From contig NZ_FMUR01000003.1 in NCBI RefSeq assembly GCF_900101605.1, positions 1 to 64,000 on the forward strand: a DNA stretch of 64,000 bases, written 5' to 3'. The notes under the pieces were generated by a model, which did not search any database, was not told the DNA's origin, and saw nothing but the letters and a program-made list of their open reading frames with translations. This document shows, piece by piece, positions 33,096-40,991 of this stretch. Position numbers and translations under genes: made by a program. The DNA comes from Butyrivibrio hungatei. GTDB taxonomy: Bacteria > Bacillota > Clostridia > Lachnospirales > Lachnospiraceae. The stretch's first letter is position 1, and each line of letters begins with the position of its first letter.

Positions 33096-34598
33096 TTAAA
33101 ATCCTACCTTAAATTTTTCATCCTTCTGTCTATCATAGATCACCGTACATTTGATAAATTTACTTATAACTCCGTGTCTAGACAGCGAATCGGATATCGC
33201 ATCTCCGACATAAAATGTATACGGCCAGGTATTGTCTCTTTCTTCATTGGCCAAAACATGCAACTCCATATTCTCAGCTCCGCTCATATCCGCGGCAAAA
33301 TACTGATTCAAGATATCTTGACCGATTGAATAAACCTGCTCTTTTGTCAAAGCGAAATCATTGTAATCCCTATAAGATTTACAACTGTTTATCGTCTGGG
33401 CAACCGTCACAAATGTAAGAAGCGGTAAAACAACGCCGAGCCCCGACTCTTTTCCGTCGACATTCTTAAGCGCAATGCCAAAAACGATCATAAAAAACAG
33501 GAACATATAAAAATAATATCCAAGCGCAACATCACTTCTTCCTACATAATTAATTCCGCTCACCGCAGAAAGAAGTATCAGATATAAAAGAGTAAAAAAT
33601 CCCGCAACAATGATCTTTACGAGCAACACTGCTTCCGAAGTCTTTACAACTTTTTCTCCTTTCCTGAATACGCAGACAACAAACATCACGGCCATAACCG
33701 CAAAGATAAGCAAACACATCTTATTTATCGCAGTGAAATTAGCAATAACCGACTTTGTTATTTCTGCAATACCAATCTTATCCGATATCTGCTTTTTTGC
33801 ATCGGCATTTCTCGGATCAAGAAGCTGTATTACGAGCGCAAACGCCCACATAATAAGCACTGCCGGATAATACCATCTGCTCACCATAAATCTTTTGATC
33901 GCATTCTTATCTTTTCTTTTCGTCAGAAGGACACTGAATATCTCAACCGCCGCAAAAGAGACAAGAATAATATTTGTAAACATGTTTGAAAAAACTGCAA
34001 AATAAATTGCAAGTAGTACAGCACCGTCTTTAATTCCGACAGGCTTTACTTCATAGTTATCGCCTTCTTTGTACGCTTTGTTCATAAACCACAAGACCAT
34101 AGCGGCATTAAAGACACCGGTCAATACATAATGAATAAAGCAAGTCACATCTCCCGACCAGAACAAGTGCGTATTTGAAAACCAATCATTTTTATAAATA
34201 AGAAAATGAAATGCCAAAAAGCAAACGGCCAAAAGATCCGGAATTATGCTTTCTTTATCATCCATTATTGTTCTGGTCAGCAAAGCAAATACTCTGCAAT
34301 AAATTGAAATAAACAACGCTCCGGTCACTGCAAAGACTAAAGCAAGTGACATGAGATAATCCTTCATTATAGGATAGACAAAATTTGCGGCAATCTCTGT
34401 AAGTATCGGGAATAATGTTTCCGGAAAAACTTTTATCCCGTTATACCCACCCGGCATCGGAAGAGGTCTCCTGAAATAACTACACATCTCCCAATCATCC
34501 GAGTCAAAAAGTATCAGCGGATGAGCAACATAAAAGAATACAAACAGCACCAAAAAAATCCCTGAGAAAAGTAATACATCCTTATGTCTAGATTTCAT
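33096..34598 (-). CDS. Polytopic membrane protein, GT-C glycosyltransferase-like
   Basis: A 500-residue protein with about 11 hydrophobic helices. After the first helix comes LILFDSDDWEMCSYFRR, an acidic pair in the first external loop, the position of the metal or substrate motif in GT-C glycosyltransferases. About 100 soluble residues form the C-terminus. I do not recognise the exact family; proteins of this shape in Clostridia are usually uncharacterised and encoded near envelope genes. No glycan cluster is adjacent. Confidence 0.6.
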   Translation of the reverse strand: MKSRHKDVLLFSGIFLVLFVFFYVAHPLILFDSDDWEMCSYFRRPLPMPGGYNGIKVFPETLFPILTEIAANFVYPIMKDYLMSLALVFAVTGALFISIYCRVFALLTRTIMDDKESIIPDLLAVCFLAFHFLIYKNDWFSNTHLFWSGDVTCFIHYVLTGVFNAAMVLWFMNKAYKEGDNYEVKPVGIKDGAVLLAIYFAVFSNMFTNIILVSFAAVEIFSVLLTKRKDKNAIKRFMVSRWYYPAVLIMWAFALVIQLLDPRNADAKKQISDKIGIAEITKSVIANFTAINKMCLLIFAVMAVMFVVCVFRKGEKVVKTSEAVLLVKIIVAGFFTLLYLILLSAVSGINYVGRSDVALGYYFYMFLFFMIVFGIALKNVDGKESGLGVVLPLLTFVTVAQTINSCKSYRDYNDFALTKEQVYSIGQDILNQYFAADMSGAENMELHVLANEERDNTWPYTFYVGDAISDSLSRHGVISKFIKCTVIYDRQKDEKFKVGF

Positions 34599-34684
34599 TT
34601 CTTCTATCCCACTCTTTCTTCACATATTCATTCTCCCAATGATTATACCCATCCCCAATGCCTTTGTATATATAATTAGCGACC

Positions 34685-35794
34685 TTATTTGAGATTCTTT
34701 ACAAAGAAATCCTGCATTTTATCAAAAGGAATTACTTCCACGTTGTCATAAAGATCTGTATGTACCGCACCTGGTATGATCATCAACTCCTTATTATCCG
34801 TATATTTACTGTTTCTTGTCATATCTGCGTAGGCATCCTTACTAAAGTAGCAAGAATGGGCTTTTTCCCCGTGGATCATGAGAACTGCGCTTCTTATCTC
34901 ATTTGTGTATCTCAGTATCGGCTGATTGATAAAAGACATGCAGCCTACAGTATTCCATCCTTCATTTGAATTTAAAGACCTCTCATGATAAGCTCTTCCC
35001 TTGTAATATTCGCTATAATCCTTTACATAAAAAGGGACATCTTCCGGCACAGGAAGCGGAAGGCATCCGCCCGCTCTTGTATATTCTCCGCTTCTGTAAC
35101 TTTCTGTTCTTGCCTTGTTGAGCGCCACTTTATTATTGTATCTGGCTTCCTCGTTATTATCTGCGTCAAAATATCCGTTGGCATTAACTCTGGACATGTC
35201 GTACATTGTCGATGTTACCGTAGCTTTTACCCTGGTATCAAGAGCCGCGGTGTTAAGAGCCATTCCGCCCCATCCGCAGATTCCTATAATTCCTATTTTC
35301 TCAGGATCCACATTGTCCTGAACCGATAAAAAATCTACAGCAGCCATGAAATCTTCAGTATTTATATCAGGAGATGCCATATACCTAGGCTGACCTCCGC
35401 TCTCTCCTGTAAATGACGGATCAAAGGCAATTGTCAAAAAACCTCTCTCTGCCATTTCCTGTGCATACAATCCCGAACACTGTTCCTTAACCGCACCAAA
35501 AGGCCCCGCAACCGCAATTGCCGGAAGCTTTCCTTCCGCGTTCTTTGGAACATACATGTCAGCAGCAAGTGTTATCCCATATCTGTTTGCAAATGTTACT
35601 TTGCTGTGATCAACTTTATCGCTCTTTTCAAAAGTCTTATCCCACTCTGTTGTCAGATTTAATTTCTCAGTTTTCATCATCGCTTTATTCTCCTTAGCCT
35701 CTACATTTTCCGGATTCCGACTCCCACATACTCCAAGTGAAAGAGCAAGTGTTGATATTAATGATACTGCCAAAAGCTTTCCAATTCTTTTCAT
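34685..35794 (-). CDS. Alpha/beta hydrolase (dienelactone-hydrolase/YcjY-like), exported
   Basis: An N-terminal signal sequence (KRIGKLLAVSLISTLALSLG, then VCGSRN) suggests export, perhaps as a lipoprotein, although the lipobox LGVC is not ideal. The hydrolase domain has FGAVKEQCSGLYAQEMAERG, FDPSFTGESGG, the nucleophile elbow GICGWGGMAL with Cys as nucleophile, and GAVHTDLYD with the catalytic His. Start ATG 35794 with GGAG upstream. It is divergent from a LysR gene across a 22-bp palindrome, so it is probably the LysR target. Confidence 0.83.
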   Translation of the reverse strand: MKRIGKLLAVSLISTLALSLGVCGSRNPENVEAKENKAMMKTEKLNLTTEWDKTFEKSDKVDHSKVTFANRYGITLAADMYVPKNAEGKLPAIAVAGPFGAVKEQCSGLYAQEMAERGFLTIAFDPSFTGESGGQPRYMASPDINTEDFMAAVDFLSVQDNVDPEKIGIIGICGWGGMALNTAALDTRVKATVTSTMYDMSRVNANGYFDADNNEEARYNNKVALNKARTESYRSGEYTRAGGCLPLPVPEDVPFYVKDYSEYYKGRAYHERSLNSNEGWNTVGCMSFINQPILRYTNEIRSAVLMIHGEKAHSCYFSKDAYADMTRNSKYTDNKELMIIPGAVHTDLYDNVEVIPFDKMQDFFVKNLK

Positions 35795-35927
35795 GATCAT
35801 GTACTCCATTCTTACAGTCTTCTTTTCTACGACTCAACAGTTTCCAAGTTCATTTTTAGTACCATATTTATATTTTTCCCTGACAATCTCACTATAATCC
35901 GTATACATCGCTTTCGCTAATGGTTAT

Positions 35928-35949
35928 AATGAATATCATGATATTCATT
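35928..35949. promoter_or_regulatory. LysR-type operator in the hydrolase/LysR divergent region
   Basis: A perfect 22-bp palindrome has half-site AATGAATATCA, containing an ATA-N6-TAT-like core. It sits 33 bases before the LysR ATG and about 135 bases before the hydrolase start, the normal place for a LysR autoregulatory site. Confidence 0.75.
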
Positions 35950-35981
35950 TTGGTTATATCACTGCCTGAAAGGAATCCATT

Positions 35982-36854
35982 ATGGAAATAAGAAATTTAA
36001 GATATTTTCTAGCTGTTGCCAGAGAAGAGAACATGTCCAGAGCCGCTGAATTACTCCATGTAACGCAGCCCACCCTCTCCAAGTCATTAAAGAGTCTTGA
36101 AGAAGAGCTTGGAAAAAAACTATTCACGCGCCACAGCTTCTCCATTAAGCTCACTGATGAAGGAATGCTCCTTCGCGACCGTGCCGAGGATCTGGTCCTT
36201 ATGGCAGATAAAATCGAGCAGGAGTTTATCTCCTTAAATGACATCACCGGCGGTGATATATACTTTGGTCTGGCTGAATCCTATCAAATCTGCCACCTTG
36301 CTAAAGAAATAAAAAAACTCAAAGACAGCTATCCTTCCTTTACCTACCACATCACCAGCGGTGACACAGAACAGATAACAGAAAAGCTTGATAAGGGATT
36401 GCTTGATTTCGGCGTAATCTGCGAGCTTCCAAACAAAGAAAAATACGATTCTATCACATTCCCTGATACCGACCGTTGGGGAGCTGTAATGTTAAAGAGC
36501 CACCCTCTTGCAAAGAAAAAGAGCATAAAGGCAACCGACCTTATCGGCCATCCACTCTTCTGCTCTGAACAAAGCTGGAATATTGAGATCCCACAGTGGG
36601 CAGGCAATCAATTCTCCAAACTCCACCTGGAAGGATCTTTTCGCCTTGCTTATAATGCTTCTATGTTTGCCAAAGAAGGTCTCGGAATACTTCTTACCTT
36701 TGAGCACCTCATTAACTGCTCCGAAGAAAGTGATCTTGTATTCCGCCCCCTCACACCCAAGCAGGAAACAAAGCTATATCTAATCTGGAACAAGTACCAG
36801 ACTTTCACACCTATCGCAGAAAAATTTCTGGCACAGATAAGGGAGTCATTTTGA
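35982..36854 (+). CDS. LysR family transcriptional regulator
   Basis: The N-terminal winged helix is canonical: MEIRNLRYFLAVAREENMSR, AAELLHVTQPTLSKSLKSLE and ELGKKLFTR. The effector domain (residues 90-290) follows, with FGLAESYQICHLAKEI and LAYNASMFAKEGLGILLTFE. The inducer is unknown. Transcribed away from the exported hydrolase, it probably activates that gene through the palindrome at 35928-35949. Confidence 0.94.
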   Translation: MEIRNLRYFLAVAREENMSRAAELLHVTQPTLSKSLKSLEEELGKKLFTRHSFSIKLTDEGMLLRDRAEDLVLMADKIEQEFISLNDITGGDIYFGLAESYQICHLAKEIKKLKDSYPSFTYHITSGDTEQITEKLDKGLLDFGVICELPNKEKYDSITFPDTDRWGAVMLKSHPLAKKKSIKATDLIGHPLFCSEQSWNIEIPQWAGNQFSKLHLEGSFRLAYNASMFAKEGLGILLTFEHLINCSEESDLVFRPLTPKQETKLYLIWNKYQTFTPIAEKFLAQIRESF

Positions 36855-36929
36855 GTTATAATTCCTTCAAGAGCATCCACGAGCTGATCGCCTACTTCTC
36901 AGACACTACGTGAATTGCACTAATACATT

Positions 36930-37268
36930 TCAAATCAAAATCCCCTCAAAATGATCAATCTCATGCTGAATGATCTGCGCAATAAAATCCTTACACTTCC
37001 CATGCTGCGGCTTAAAGTCGCGGTCCAGATAATCAACCTCGATTTCCCTATACCGCGTGCACGGCCTGACACCTTCCAGCGACAGACAGCTTTCTTCCGT
37101 CCGGTACTCCCCGCTCTTCTTAGTAATAACAGGATTTATCATGGGGAAAAGAAAAGGTCCCATAGCCACCACTATAATTCTCTTCCTAGCTCCTCGTATA
37201 TAATCTATATCTCCTGCCGCGTAACTTTCACTTAAGTCTGAGCCTGAAATCACACAGCTCATCCCCAT
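36930..37268 (-). pseudogene. Peptide deformylase, N-terminally truncated
   Basis: From about residue 25 the frame aligns by eye with clostridial peptide deformylase: RKRIIVVAMGPFLFPMINPV, ESCLSLEGVRP (metal-binding Cys61) and IIQHEIDHFEGIL (HExxH). The first half of the enzyme, including the GxGxAA(xQ) substrate loop, is missing; in its place the frame reads into the 3' end of the ATC hydrolase gene. A deformylase without this loop should be inactive, so I treat it as a remnant. Confidence 0.75.
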
Positions 37269-37833
37269 TGCCGATTGTCTTGGTTCTTATAAACTCAAGC
37301 CCCGGAATATTACCGTAACTGTAGATATCATTATCACAAAACAGCTTATTTATCTCAGGACAGCCAAGTTCAGTGAGATATGTGTGATATGGACACTGTG
37401 TAATATCCATGCAGAACTCACCTTTCTTTTTTGGGTAAAAGACATTTTTAAATCCCGAAGCTTCTCCAAAGCTCTTACGAGCTACGGGTCCCCACATGGC
37501 GAGAAAGAATCTTGTAAATCCCGGAAACTTTGCAGTTCTTGCCAAAGACGCTCCCGACTGCTCGCTTCTGTTTTTCATTGCTACTCTCATTACTTCAAAT
37601 GCTTTATCCGCATCTTTTTCCTTCATAGAAAGATAAATTGCAGCTGAAGGAAATATTGCTCTGTCAGTGTGCGCCGCCACTCCCTTAGGAAGATTCGCAT
37701 GATCTGCCATTATCTTCTCAAGTTTATCTGTAGCATTTTTCCAGATCTCATCTGCATCGCTTTGTGCAAATTCTTTGTAAACCTCGCCTTTTATGAAGTC
37801 CATCCCCTTCATAGCCTTCTCTACTGTCTTCAT
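37228..37833 (-). CDS. L-2-amino-thiazoline-4-carboxylic acid hydrolase family protein
   Basis: The protein resembles the ATC hydrolase family: ARTAKFPGFTRFFLAMWGPV, CQYH-like CPYHTYLTELGCPEI with CDNDIYSYGNI, and the end GDELCDFRLRLK. Characterised members open the thiazoline ring en route to cysteine; most homologues in gut Clostridia have unknown substrates. The start is uncertain: ATG 37833 has AAGGAG 13 bases upstream, and ATG 37863 is also possible. Its 3' end overlaps the truncated deformylase frame. An unusual set of GGGTCA repeats lies upstream. Confidence 0.78.
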   Translation of the reverse strand: MKTVEKAMKGMDFIKGEVYKEFAQSDADEIWKNATDKLEKIMADHANLPKGVAAHTDRAIFPSAAIYLSMKEKDADKAFEVMRVAMKNRSEQSGASLARTAKFPGFTRFFLAMWGPVARKSFGEASGFKNVFYPKKKGEFCMDITQCPYHTYLTELGCPEINKLFCDNDIYSYGNIPGLEFIRTKTIGNGDELCDFRLRLK

Positions 37834-37886
37834 ACTTCTAGTCAATCTCCTTAATGTTATCATTCATTTCTAAATTAACAGTCACC

Positions 37887-37929
37887 TTTTTATTGGGTCA
37901 TTTATCGGGTCAGCGTGACCCAATAAAAA
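37887..37929. promoter_or_regulatory. Overlapping GGGTCA hairpins upstream of the ATC hydrolase gene
   Basis: Perfect 14-bp arms TTTTTATTGGGTCA (37887-37900) and TGACCCAATAAAAA (37916-37929) enclose a second GGGTCA. The inner copy (37907-37912) can instead pair with the same TGACCC (37916-37921) across GCG. The two stems are mutually exclusive. It could be a terminator, a switch or a repressor-binding array. Confidence 0.55.
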
Positions 37930-38032
37930 TTCAACTCCATAGTAGAATAAAAGAACAGCTTCTCCCGTAAATACAGAAAAAGCTGCTATTCAAGATTTGA
38001 TATTATTTCTTTCACGTTGTAGCTATAGTCTT

Positions 38033-38254
38033 TTAAATCTCATCCTCTTTCTCAAGAAGTTTAACAGCTTCGTTATATTCATTTTTCTCTCTATCTCTCA
38101 TCAGAAGTGTAATATACTCCACCTCCCATCCTCATTGCGTTTAACAACATTAACTTCGTTTTGTAGACTATCCATAAATTCAATAACCTTATATGAATCA
38201 TCTCCCTTTCAAAACGTACTTTCTGTTCTCATAAAATTCTAGAAGATAACCCAT
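38033..38254 (-). pseudogene. Decayed small gene with two frameshifts
   Basis: Three successive minus-strand segments join into one plausible protein if two frameshifts are ignored: MGYLLEFYENRKYVLKG, then DDSYKVIEFMDSLQNEVNVV to DGRW, then EYITLLMRDREKNEYNEAVK and LLEKEDEI. The composition is protein-like in each phase, and the joins fall near 38206 and 38130. The original function is unknown; the style resembles small immunity-type proteins. Confidence 0.5.
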
Positions 38255-38295
38255 TTAAGGAAATACTCAGCTGATTTAAAACAAATTATACTCAC

Positions 38296-38475
38296 TTATA
38301 TTATTGTCCGCAACTTTCTAAAGTAATCATAAACTCGCCCAAAACACAGCGAAACACTAAAAACTTCATTTCCCGCTGTCATAATTAAAACATAAGCTTC
38401 ATTTTCAACAGCAAAAATCATAGATTCACCAGTTTTCGCTGTTTCATCTTCCAGTCCTATTAATTCTTTATTCAT
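38296..38475 (-). CDS. Small unknown protein (59 residues)
   Basis: ATG 38475 has GAGGTG four bases upstream and overlaps the end of the upstream lipoprotein gene by eight bases, a coupled arrangement. The product starts MNKELIGLEDETAKTGESMI and ends in a basic helix (GRVYDYFRKLRTII). No family is recognised. The decayed gene at 38033-38254 lies just downstream, so this may be the surviving part of a larger degenerating unit. Confidence 0.45.
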   Translation of the reverse strand: MNKELIGLEDETAKTGESMIFAVENEAYVLIMTAGNEVFSVSLCFGRVYDYFRKLRTII

Positions 38476-39499
38476 ACTTCACCTCTTCAAACACCGCACT
38501 CAGCTTCCCCGGCTCATCACTTCCCCACGCTGAAAAATCAAACTGCGGATCTGAAACATGTTCCAGTTTCAGTACATATTTCAGCTTATTAGGTTCTGAT
38601 GTCTCATCCTTTTTCACCGTGACTTTAACCTTGGTATCATCGCCATCGTCGTGCCAATAACTCTCACATACCATCGAATCTTCATTCTTTCCGTCCCACG
38701 GAACTTTTACAGAGAATGAAGCAGGAGTATCTTCTTCGGCAATAAACACCAGATAACTTCCCGAGCACCTCGGGCTAAAATTTGCATATGCATCGCCATT
38801 CTCATATTTAAAATCACGTGTCCATATGCAGCCGTCAATCATTCCGTTAAAAGCTTCTCCGTCATGGACATTATAAATTATGTAATATCCGTCAGGTACC
38901 ACATCTGAAACCGAAGAACTAAGAGTTGTCCACGACATGCATTCTTCAGGTATTTCGGAAAGAGGCGCTCCCGGCGTATAGATAAGGAGCTCATCGGCAT
39001 TTTCAAGTCCATAGGGCTCAGAATAAACATACTTAACTTCGTCTATGATTTCTTCTGTATTAAGCTTGTCCTTATCATCTATATTTAATTCCTGGAGCTT
39101 CATTGAATAGATATTCTGATATTCCGTAGGCTCGGGATCCGAGAATTTGCCCGAAAATCCGCATACGTAAATTGTTCCGTTTGGATAACCGTCGCCGCTG
39201 TCCCCCATATCCGAGTCGTGATAACCTCCGACAAATGAACCGTCCTCAGACAATTTAAGAGATGTAGCCCATGCACCCGCACCGCTTGCAAACGTGAAGT
39301 TCTTAGGCATTTGAGCAAAAATGTTTCCATCTTCAGGCGCTTCGCTCGTCGAACCGGCGCTTTCCGTCACCTCACTTGTACTCTCAATCGCCGCTTCCGA
39401 GCTTTCAACTGCTGCCTGTTCTACATTCTTTTCACCACATGCTACAAGCAAAGCAGATGAAACCAAAAGTCCCATGAATTTCAATTTATTTCGTGTCAT
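38468..39499 (-). CDS. Lipoprotein of unknown function
   Basis: A canonical lipobox (LLVACGEK) ends the signal peptide, followed by a Ser/Glu/Ala-rich linker (about residues 27-58). The rest is a 270-residue beta-rich domain with no motif I recognise, containing GDGYPNGTIYVCGFSGKFSD and an acidic C-terminus. The start is ATG 39499, with GGAGAG seven bases upstream. It follows the 142-residue gene at 39521-39949 by about 20 bp and is probably co-transcribed. Confidence 0.75.
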   Translation of the reverse strand: MTRNKLKFMGLLVSSALLVACGEKNVEQAAVESSEAAIESTSEVTESAGSTSEAPEDGNIFAQMPKNFTFASGAGAWATSLKLSEDGSFVGGYHDSDMGDSGDGYPNGTIYVCGFSGKFSDPEPTEYQNIYSMKLQELNIDDKDKLNTEEIIDEVKYVYSEPYGLENADELLIYTPGAPLSEIPEECMSWTTLSSSVSDVVPDGYYIIYNVHDGEAFNGMIDGCIWTRDFKYENGDAYANFSPRCSGSYLVFIAEEDTPASFSVKVPWDGKNEDSMVCESYWHDDGDDTKVKVTVKKDETSEPNKLKYVLKLEHVSDPQFDFSAWGSDEPGKLSAVFEEVKYE

Positions 39500-39520
39500 G
39501 AACATACTCTCCCACTTCTA

Positions 39521-39949
39521 TTATTTGTCCTCTTCTTCAACCGCAATTCCCAGCAGCTTTTTCTTAAATCCACTCATTAAGCTATCGTAATCCGTATAGT
39601 TTATGTCACACTTAAAGCGGCTGTTCCAGGTATCCCTAAGAGTGTCGCATATAGCCGAAGCTCTTTCTCCCTCATTCTTAAGAATAGCGGGAAAAATGTA
39701 GTAAATGAGGAAGCAGTTTAAGTCCATTAACGTTCCCGTGCGAACCTTGCCAAACTTCTTAAACTTCTCATGTACTCCGTCGCAAAAAGTATTTGAAGCT
39801 ACAGCCATATCCGTGGTCTCTGTAAGTTCCCTAAGATAAGCATATCTTTCAGCCTGAAAGGTGCTCATCCGGTTCTCGTACTCTTTTTTAGTAGTTATCC
39901 TGCTAAAAGGCTCATAGCTTTCAAAAATCTTATCAATGTCAAACGCCAT
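39521..39949 (-). CDS. Hypothetical soluble protein
   Basis: A helical 142-residue protein starting MAFDIDKIFESYEPFSRITT, with a middle DLNCFLIYYIFPAIL and a charged end. Its clean GGAGG site ten bases before ATG and close linkage to the lipoprotein gene support it as real. I do not recognise a domain. Confidence 0.65.
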   Translation of the reverse strand: MAFDIDKIFESYEPFSRITTKKEYENRMSTFQAERYAYLRELTETTDMAVASNTFCDGVHEKFKKFGKVRTGTLMDLNCFLIYYIFPAILKNEGERASAICDTLRDTWNSRFKCDINYTDYDSLMSGFKKKLLGIAVEEEDK

Positions 39950-40037
39950 AGCGTATACGCCTCCTGTTTCTTTTTATTAAATTATACTCTAATGATATAA
40001 TTATAGGGAAGAAACGAATATGTAAGGATGGTCTGAG

Positions 40038-40913
40038 ATGAACGAAAAGATAAAAGAGAACAATTACAGATGGATGTCGCTTCGCTTCATTGTTGTTACT
40101 ATTGCTTCTGTGGTATTTGCGCTTAATATCAAATCTTTTGTCAGAACCGGAGGAATCTTGCCCGGAGGCGCAACCGGATTGACACTTCTCATACAGGAGA
40201 TAGCGGACAGATTTATAGGAATCAAGATTCCCTATACTCCTATTAACGTCGCCATAAACATTGTTCCCGTTTTTATTGGATTTAAGTATATAGGAAAAAA
40301 GTTCACTTCTCTTTCATGCCTTGTTATCCTGCTGACAGGTATTCTGGCCGATTTTATTCCCGGCTATGTGATAACCAACGACCTTATACTGATAAGTATA
40401 TTCGGAGGTATCATAAACGGAGTTGCTATCAGCCTTTGTCTTTTGATGGACGCCACAAGCGGAGGAATTGATTTCATTGCTATTTATCTATATAAAAAAG
40501 GTCTTGATGGATTTAATGTGGCATTATATGTAAATGCCTGCATCCTTATCACCGCAGGTGCTTTGTTTGGCTGGGAGCGGGCTCTTTATTCCATAGTATT
40601 CCAATATGTCTCTACGACGATAATACATGTACTTTACCGCAAATATCAGCAGACTACGCTGTTCATTGTAACGCGGTTCCCTGACGAGATCAGTGCCCTG
40701 ATATACAAAATGTCAAACCACGGCTCTACTATTATCTACGGTCGGGGATCACATGAAGAAGACGAAGATAAATCCGTTGTATACTCTGTCATCACAGCAA
40801 CTCAGGTCACACAGATAATCAATGCGATAAAAGAAAAAGATCCATCATCTTTTGTAAATGTCTTCAAATCAGAAAGAGTCTCGGGGCGCTTCTATCGCAT
40901 TCCCGAAGATTAA
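40038..40913 (+). CDS. YitT family membrane protein
   Basis: Five or six membrane helices with the YitT pattern GGILPGGATGLTLLIQEI, then DATSGGIDFIAIYLYKK, and a C-terminal cytoplasmic DUF2179 domain (TRFPDEISALIYKMSNHGST, FVNVFKSERVSGRFY). The 291-residue length is normal. The function is unknown; transport has been suggested. It has AAGGATGG upstream and a terminator downstream. Confidence 0.92.
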   Translation: MNEKIKENNYRWMSLRFIVVTIASVVFALNIKSFVRTGGILPGGATGLTLLIQEIADRFIGIKIPYTPINVAINIVPVFIGFKYIGKKFTSLSCLVILLTGILADFIPGYVITNDLILISIFGGIINGVAISLCLLMDATSGGIDFIAIYLYKKGLDGFNVALYVNACILITAGALFGWERALYSIVFQYVSTTIIHVLYRKYQQTTLFIVTRFPDEISALIYKMSNHGSTIIYGRGSHEEDEDKSVVYSVITATQVTQIINAIKEKDPSSFVNVFKSERVSGRFYRIPED

Positions 40914-40917
40914 AGAA

Positions 40918-40941
40918 AAGACGGCCGTTTCCGACCGTCTT
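40918..40941. terminator. Terminator between yitT and the xylanase gene
   Basis: AAGACGG (40918-40924) and CCGTCTT (40935-40941) form a stem just after the YitT stop, followed by CTCTAATAT on the plus strand. On the minus strand it is followed by TTCTTTAATC, so it may serve both convergent genes. Confidence 0.65.
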
Positions 40942-40991
40942 CTCTAATATATCTTGTAACCTACCTGTTTATTTTATACCCGCATGTCTTA

